Below the pieces are notes generated by a model. It had not been told where the DNA came from. It was given only the letters and a program-made list of their open reading frames with translations, and made no database searches. A program made the position numbers and the translations under genes. Source: DATLYB01 sp964502525 (GTDB taxonomy: Bacteria > Bacteroidota > Bacteroidia > Chitinophagales > CAIOSU01). Taken from it: DNA of 6,144 bases. The stretch covers positions 1-6,144 of the forward strand of contig CAZCXH010000220.1 in the NCBI GenBank assembly GCA_964502525.1, read 5' to 3'. Numbering within the stretch: position 1 is the first letter of the stretch; every line of letters begins with the position of its first letter. This document shows, in pieces, positions 1 to 4,153 of this stretch.

Positions 1-72
1 GTTGAGATTAAAAAAAATATGTTATGAACATGTTGGGGATAAGGCGGGATCAACAATTTAACGCAACGAGTT

Positions 73-101
73 AGAGTTCGAATCGTTAAGAACTCTTTTT
101 T
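73..101 (+). terminator. Possible Rho-independent terminator
   Basis: A perfect 7-bp stem (AGAGTTC at 73-79, GAACTCT at 90-96) with a 10-base loop is followed directly by T residues, giving an unbroken run of six T at 96-101. This is the shape of an intrinsic terminator on the plus strand and would end a transcript entering from the left of the window. The stem is short and only moderately GC-rich. A competing 5-bp pairing (AACGA 65-69 with TCGTT 83-87) overlaps it, so the call is tentative. Confidence 0.35.
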
Positions 102-388
102 CGTTTTGGAGCCCGGTCAACGCGCGGAAGCAAAAAGCCAATGGATGGCCGTTAGCTTCTGACGCGGGCGCTGCTAATGCGACAAACGGAGGAAAGGAAA
201 CACATACGCGCCACCATCACTGCCCTTTGATTATTCGCGAGGTTCCAGCAGGGACTCCTTTGGTGATTTATAATGTGGCGTTCGCATGAGCAGATATCAT
301 TTATGCTCCGAGGTTGCTGTTTATTCAATTAGGAACATTTTCAAAATAACTTCCACAAATTGAGCCCTGAAAAATCCTGAAAAAAATT

Positions 389-440
389 ACCACATAGGCA
401 TATAGAACACATAGCTCTGTGCCCTATGTGCCTATGTGGT
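389..440. repeat. Intergenic near-palindrome, 17-bp arms
   Basis: Bases 389-405 pair with 424-440: 16 Watson-Crick pairs and one G-T pair (401/428). After a two-base mismatch (406-407 against 422-423), four more pairs form (408-411 with 418-421) around a six-base loop. Almost the whole 52 bases can fold into one hairpin. The left half also repeats a CACATAG-like unit three times (392-398, 399-405 degenerate, 408-414). No T-run follows on the plus strand, so it does not look like a plain terminator. It resembles the dispersed intergenic palindromes common in Bacteroidota genomes; that family link is from memory and not tested. Confidence 0.75.
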
Positions 441-553
441 TCAATTGTGTGCATTGCGGAATTTATTTCGACAGCCTTACTTAGCATTGCTTCCCTGCCA
501 TGTGAGAAGATTTCCACAACCACTGCGGAAATGATATTTTAGCTGCCCGCTTT

Positions 554-3052
554 ATGCCAATGAGAGCTGCGCGTTTCATTTTTTTCCTTGCCCTTACGCT
601 TGCCTTAACGTCATTGCTGAACGGCAAAATGGAATCCGTTCCCCCGCCCGGAAAATTTCTAAGCCCGTTCACCGGGTTTTGGCAAAATGCAGAAAGTGTT
701 GAAGCGAGTCCTGATTTTATTGACAATATAAAAGGATTGCAGGACGATGTATTGCTGAGGATGGATGAGCAGAGAGCGCCTCACATTTTTGCGAAAAACG
801 ATCACGACCTCTACTTCATGCAGGGATATGTCACTGCGCGGGACAGGTTGTGGCAGATGGAGTTTATCAGCTTTGCCGCGGGCGGCAGGGTGTCGGAGAT
901 ATTCGGAAAAAAAGCATTTGAATATGACAGGAGCGCAAGGCGCATCGGCATTCCCCACGCTGCGAAAAAGGCAATCGAACAGCTTGACAACGATATAGTA
1001 GCGAAGCAGGTGCTTACTTCTTACTCCGCAGGCGTCAACGCATTCATCAATTCTCTTTCGTATAAAAACCTTCCGCTGGAATACAAGCTTCTCGACTACA
1101 AGCCCGAGCCATGGACGGACTATAACAGCGCGCTGCTGCTGAAATACATGGCAAACATGCTTACCGGCAGGGATTATGATATTGAATATTCCAACGCGCT
1201 GAAATTTTTGGATAAGGAAACTTTCAACATGCTCTTCCCTGATTTCCCCGAAGGCTTGGACCCGGTGATACCGGTGGGAACGGAATTTCCTACCATTGGG
1301 ACGGGGGACGAGGGGCGGGGGACGGAGGCTCGCGCGCATGCATTCCCTCTTAAGGGGGAATCAGAGGGTGAGCGGAGAAATGTATTTTCAGTTAATGTCG
1401 TCCCTCGCCCCTCGTCCCTCGTCCCAATGGATTTCACTCCCGGCATTGGCAGCAACAATTGGGCGGTATCGGGCCGCAAATCGGCAACGGGCAAGCCGAT
1501 CTTGTGCAACGATCCGCACCTGAGGCTGCAGATGCCCTCCATCTGGTATCAACTGCAGTTGAACGCACCGGGCGTGAATGTTTGCGGAGTTTCCATTCCC
1601 GGCTCGCCCGGAATCACCATCGGATTCAACGATAGCATCGCCTGGGGAGTCACCAATGGCAGCATGGACGTGAGGGATTGGTACAGGATTGAATTTAAGG
1701 ATAAATCGAAAAACGAATATTTGTTTGACGGGAAATGGATTGCTTCGAAAAAGATAATCGAGGAGATAAAAATCAGAGGGAATGAAACGTTTTACGACAC
1801 GGTGGTTTACACGCTGCATGGCCCCGTCAGTTATGATGATGATTTCCCGCATTATGAAAATGCGGAAGCCGTTGCATTGCGCTGGACCGCCCACGACACA
1901 TCCAATGAATTAAAAACATTCTATCTGCTTAACCGGGCGGAGAACCATGATGATTACATCGCGGCATTGAACCATTACGGGTGCCCGGGGCAGAATTTCG
2001 CTTTCGCATCCGCCAGTGGCGATATTGCCATTAAGGAACAAGGGAAATTCGTGCTGCGCAATCCGGACGAAGGAAAATTTATTCAGGATGGTACGGTATC
2101 TTCGGCATTGTGGAAGGGATTCATCCCGGTTGAAGACAACCCTCATGTGAAAAATCCACTGCGCGGGTTTGTCAGCTCGGCAAACCAGCATCCCACGGAC
2201 ACCTCTTACCCTTACTATTATAATGGTATCTACGAATACTATCGCAACCGAAGGATCAATAATGTGCTTTCTTCAAAGGAAAAACTCTCATCGGAAGATC
2301 TGATGAAACTGCAAAACGATAACTACAACCTGATGGCGTCCGAAGCGCTGCCTTACCTGCTGACAATGATCAACCCTGATTCGCTCGATGAAATTGAAAC
2401 AGTCGCTTTCAAGGAATTGGCTTCCTGGAATTTTTACAATGACCGCAGCCTTATTGGGCCAACCTATTTCACGGTGATGTGGAATAAGCTGTATGAATCG
2501 CTTTGGGACGAATTTGACCCTGAAGAAAAAAAAGGACTTACCGCTCCCGACTATTATAACACGGTGTCGTTCATGATCAATAACCCGGATCATGCGCTTG
2601 CGGATAATCGGCAAACGCCTGAAAAGGAAACTCTGAAAGATCTGGTTCCAAAGGCTTTCAGCGATGCGGTGATGGAACTTGCTCATTGGCGCGACTCAAC
2701 AGGGAAAACCCTTGAATGGGCGGCTTTTAAGGGAACAAGGCTTGCGCACTATATTCCGGGTATTGATGCATTCAACGTTAAGGATTTGCCGATAGGAGGC
2801 GACTACCACATCGTGAATGCCACCAGCCGCACACATGGCGCATCGTGGCGGATGGTGGTCGAGTTGGGCGAGCCGGTGAAAGCGTGGGGCATTTTTCCGG
2901 GAGGCCAGTCGGGCAATCCCGGAAGCCCTCATTATGCGGAATTCGCTATGAAATGGGCGAGCGGAGAATACTATCCGCTTGTGTTCTTAAAAAATGCGGA
3001 AGATATAAGCGATAAAATTATTTTAACCACAACCATTCAGCCTGACAAATGA
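554..3052 (+). CDS. Penicillin acylase family protein (peptidase S45, Ntn-hydrolase), exported
   Basis: This 832-residue precursor belongs to the S45 N-terminal-nucleophile amidases, which cleave themselves into alpha and beta chains and hydrolyse amide bonds of penicillins, cephalosporins, N-acyl homoserine lactones or other acyl amides outside the cytoplasm. Residues 4-22 are a signal peptide or anchor (RAARF, then a hydrophobic run). The alpha part runs to about residue 235, with family-typical GYVTARDRLWQME at 91-103. A linker follows, and the beta chain should begin at Ser300 in GSNNWAVSG, the predicted nucleophile. Further family motifs are NDPH (319-322), which puts His322 at beta position 23; GFNDSIAWGVTNG (357-369) near the oxyanion site; and SSANQ with Asn544 (beta 245), the likely oxyanion-hole Asn. 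The linker contains an in-frame 46-codon palindromic element (1293-1430). ATG at 554 is used; ATG at 560 is equally possible, and a stop at 503-505 closes the frame upstream. No Shine-Dalgarno is visible. It overlaps the next gene by 4 bp. Family is firm, substrate unknown. Confidence 0.93.
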   Translation: MPMRAARFIFFLALTLALTSLLNGKMESVPPPGKFLSPFTGFWQNAESVEASPDFIDNIKGLQDDVLLRMDEQRAPHIFAKNDHDLYFMQGYVTARDRLWQMEFISFAAGGRVSEIFGKKAFEYDRSARRIGIPHAAKKAIEQLDNDIVAKQVLTSYSAGVNAFINSLSYKNLPLEYKLLDYKPEPWTDYNSALLLKYMANMLTGRDYDIEYSNALKFLDKETFNMLFPDFPEGLDPVIPVGTEFPTIGTGDEGRGTEARAHAFPLKGESEGERRNVFSVNVVPRPSSLVPMDFTPGIGSNNWAVSGRKSATGKPILCNDPHLRLQMPSIWYQLQLNAPGVNVCGVSIPGSPGITIGFNDSIAWGVTNGSMDVRDWYRIEFKDKSKNEYLFDGKWIASKKIIEEIKIRGNETFYDTVVYTLHGPVSYDDDFPHYENAEAVALRWTAHDTSNELKTFYLLNRAENHDDYIAALNHYGCPGQNFAFASASGDIAIKEQGKFVLRNPDEGKFIQDGTVSSALWKGFIPVEDNPHVKNPLRGFVSSANQHPTDTSYPYYYNGIYEYYRNRRINNVLSSKEKLSSEDLMKLQNDNYNLMASEALPYLLTMINPDSLDEIETVAFKELASWNFYNDRSLIGPTYFTVMWNKLYESLWDEFDPEEKKGLTAPDYYNTVSFMINNPDHALADNRQTPEKETLKDLVPKAFSDAVMELAHWRDSTGKTLEWAAFKGTRLAHYIPGIDAFNVKDLPIGGDYHIVNATSRTHGASWRMVVELGEPVKAWGIFPGGQSGNPGSPHYAEFAMKWASGEYYPLVFLKNAEDISDKIILTTTIQPDK
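1293..1430. repeat. In-frame palindromic element inside the acylase gene (32-bp inverted repeats)
   Basis: Bases 1293-1324 and 1399-1430 are inverted repeats matching at 30 of 32 positions; the two differences (1304/1419 and 1318/1405) are G-T, so in the mRNA the stem would be unbroken with two G-U pairs. Each arm consists of degenerate 7-base tandem units of the type CGTCCCT. Between the arms lies a second near-palindrome at 1342-1361, centred on TTAA with one mismatched pair. The whole is 138 bases, exactly 46 codons, and encodes a low-complexity peptide (roughly residues 247-293) with GDEGRGT from the left arm and PRPSSLVP from the right. The acylase frame passes through without a stop, while the third forward frame has TAA at 1351 and 1393 and TGA at 1369. 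Flanking sequence on both sides reads as normal acylase. It looks like a mobile or dispersed element inserted into the inter-subunit linker; insertion is inferred, the symmetry is seen. Confidence 0.85.
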
Positions 3053-3390
3053 AATTTTTGCTTTCCATCATATTGACTGCGATGCTTTCACTATTGCTGC
3101 AGCTTTTTCTGCCGTGGTGGTCTGTCGTGATTGCTGCAGCTTTGGTGGGAACGGCAATTCAGCTGGGAAGATTTCAATCATTCGCGGGCGGTTTTTTAGG
3201 AACCGCCATCGTGTGGTGGGTTTATGCGTGGATCATTGATATGAGAAACCAATCCATCCTTTCGGGAAAAATAGCGGAGTTGTTTCACCTGGGAAGTCCC
3301 CTGGCGCTGATTCTTGTCTGCGGCTTGGTTGCAGGCTTGGCCGGTGGACTGGCGGGGCTTACCGGCAGCGAAGCAAGAAAGATGATATGA
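3049..3390 (+). CDS. Small integral membrane protein, unknown function
   Basis: I do not recognise a named family for this 113-residue protein. It is very hydrophobic, with four likely membrane helices near residues 3-20, 24-40, 45-63 and 82-104. The last is rich in small residues (GLVAGLAGGLAGL), typical of tight helix packing. A short polar stretch (DMRNQS, KIAE) separates helices three and four, and the C-terminus is short and basic (SEARKMI). Its ATG overlaps the acylase stop codon in an ATGA, and its own stop overlaps the next start in the same way. It is therefore almost certainly co-transcribed and translationally coupled with both neighbours. An envelope role connected with the exported acylase is plausible, but nothing in the sequence shows what it is. 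Confidence 0.8.
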   Translation: MKFLLSIILTAMLSLLLQLFLPWWSVVIAAALVGTAIQLGRFQSFAGGFLGTAIVWWVYAWIIDMRNQSILSGKIAELFHLGSPLALILVCGLVAGLAGGLAGLTGSEARKMI

Positions 3391-3884
3391 CTTTTTCGAT
3401 AGAATCGAAACTTGCTATTCGTGGCACGACTCTGAGCCGTGCCGCGAATGCTGTCATATTATCGCTTGGAATTTTAATTCTATTTAATTCCTGCAAAAAA
3501 ATTCAGGAGAATAAAATTCTTAATGGCACCTGGGAGGTGGTGAAGGTTGAATTGGGACAAAGCGATTTCAATGTTATGGAAACATTTCTGCGGAACTACA
3601 AATCCAACCACGTCTGCTGCAAGTATATTGTTGATTTCCGCGAAGACAACACCTGCTCGGGCGCTTATTATTACAACGATTCGCTCGTCTATGCTGTGGA
3701 AGGCGAGTGGGAGTTGAAGGAGTTCAATCTCGTTTATGTCAAATTAGATCAATACGTGTTTGCAGATCTTGAAGTGAACAGGCATAGCAAAATGTATTAC
3801 AGCCTCGATACAGACAGCAATACCGTAGCCGCCCTGAATAACGAAGTGCTGCCAACAACGCTTGAGATAAAGAAGCTGAATTAA
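3387..3884 (+). CDS. Putative lipocalin-like lipoprotein
   Basis: This 165-residue protein has an N-terminal hydrophobic stretch (about 22-34, AVILSLGILILFN) ending in FNSC-KK. Cys36 is the likely lipidated residue; the lipobox is loose (F-N-S at -3 to -1), as is often seen in Bacteroidota. The mature part begins with a charged linker and then NGTWEVVKVE (46-55), whose GxW is the usual first-strand motif of lipocalin-like beta-barrels. FREDNTCSG (84-92) and GEWEL (106-110) fit the same fold. It has three cysteines (77, 78, 90). The ATG lies in an ATGA overlap with the preceding gene, with purine-rich AGAAAG just upstream, and no later in-frame ATG gives a usable signal peptide. The segment before the hydrophobic core is long (about 21 residues), and residues 10-22 are encoded by a palindrome (3416-3450), which may have lengthened it. 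Ligand and role are unknown; fold assignment is moderate. Confidence 0.75.
   Translation: MTFSIESKLAIRGTTLSRAANAVILSLGILILFNSCKKIQENKILNGTWEVVKVELGQSDFNVMETFLRNYKSNHVCCKYIVDFREDNTCSGAYYYNDSLVYAVEGEWELKEFNLVYVKLDQYVFADLEVNRHSKMYYSLDTDSNTVAALNNEVLPTTLEIKKLN
3416..3450. repeat. Palindromic element within the lipoprotein signal-peptide region
   Basis: Bases 3418-3428 pair with 3438-3448: ten Watson-Crick pairs and one G-T pair (3422/3444). Pairing extends outward through 3417/3449 (A-T) and 3416/3450 (G-T). The centre is itself symmetric (CTCTGAG, 3430-3436). It encodes residues about 10-22 of the lipoprotein precursor (AIRGTTLSRAANA), which lie before the hydrophobic core and are removed with the signal peptide. 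Its sequence is unrelated to the element in the acylase gene. Whether it is an inserted repeat or a gene-specific hairpin cannot be decided from one copy. Confidence 0.65.
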
Positions 3885-3922
3885 GAGGATCAACTAAGCG
3901 ACTGCTATTGCCTACTGATCAG

Positions 3923-3953
3923 CCGCAAAGTGACGGAGTCCGTCATTCTGCGG
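3923..3953. repeat. Intergenic 31-base near-palindrome downstream of the cluster
   Basis: The sequence is symmetric about base 3938. Bases 3931-3937 (TGACGGA) pair perfectly with 3939-3945 (TCCGTCA), and pairing continues to 3923/3953 with one G-T (3930/3946) and one A-C mismatch (3928/3948). It lies 38 bases after the lipoprotein stop, in the gap between convergent genes. No T-run follows on the plus strand and none is seen on the minus side, so it is not a standard intrinsic terminator, though it could still slow polymerase or protect a 3' end. The single-base centre suggests a DNA-level palindrome or a dispersed repeat. Confidence 0.7.
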
Positions 3954-4021
3954 ACCGCTGCCAACTATTGTTTTGAACCTTGTTTGAGGAACTGACGCCT
4001 TAGAAGCTGTTTAAAATTTAA

Positions 4022-4111
4022 AATAGAACTCAGATGACGCAGAAAAATAGGAAGACCGCGGATAAAGCAATCAGTGATTATCAGTACAATCCGCTTCATC
4101 AGCGTTCTATT
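4022..4111. repeat. Imperfect long inverted repeat between convergent genes
   Basis: Bases 4022-4043 and 4090-4111 are inverted repeats matching at 18 of 22 positions, beginning AATAGAAC and ending GTTCTATT. The 46 bases between contain CCGCGG (4056-4061) and a TGATTATCA palindrome (4075-4083). The element is flanked by AT-rich DNA, and a further short inverted pair, CTGTTT at 4007-4012 and AAACAG at 4144-4149, encloses it. The outer pair may mark the edge of a larger element (about 4007-4149) ending only five bases from the TPR gene's stop codon. It could serve as transcription end for either converging unit, but no clear T-run follows the stem. Confidence 0.6.
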
Positions 4112-4153
4112 ATCATTCTGTTATTATGATTTAATTTAAAATCAAACAGTCTC

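Larger units (their letters stand above)
1..553. other. Non-coding region upstream of the acylase cluster
   Basis: I find no convincing gene here. The plus-strand frame 62-289 is free of stops, but it lacks an ATG or GTG start near its beginning and encodes an unlikely His-rich stretch, so I do not call it; it could be a decayed gene end. The supported content is a terminator-like hairpin near 73-101 and a strong near-palindrome at 389-440. A TATAAT string occurs at 269-274 without a convincing partner element. A near match to the Bacteroidota -7 motif TAnnTTTG lies at 535-542, but it is only 11 bases before the acylase start and has no clear -33 element. No promoter for the acylase cluster is therefore assigned. 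Confidence 0.5.

Noticed and set aside
74..95. GTTCGAATC string resembling a tRNA T-loop
   Set aside because: The flanking bases do not form a 5-bp T-stem and there is no acceptor stem or anticodon arm around it.
269..274. TATAAT as a promoter for the acylase cluster
   Set aside because: It is about 280 bases from the start codon, has no matching -35 element, and Bacteroidota housekeeping promoters use a different -7 consensus.
62..289. Stop-free plus-strand frame of about 75 codons, ending in a plausible peptide (VPAGTPLVIYNVAFA)
   Set aside because: It is preceded by a stop at 59-61, has no start codon near its beginning, and contains an unlikely HTRHHHC stretch. An open frame of this length can arise by chance. 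It might be a decayed gene end, but nothing supports it enough to annotate.
659..1339. Long minus-strand open frame opposite the acylase gene
   Set aside because: It is antisense to a clear S45 enzyme and its product has no recognisable domain; the same applies to minus-strand frames at 1174-1542, 1388-1894, 1910-2191 and 2288-2686.
1293..1430. CRISPR-like or clustered direct-repeat array
   Set aside because: The 7-base units are short and contiguous within each arm and the arms are inverted, with no regular spacers.
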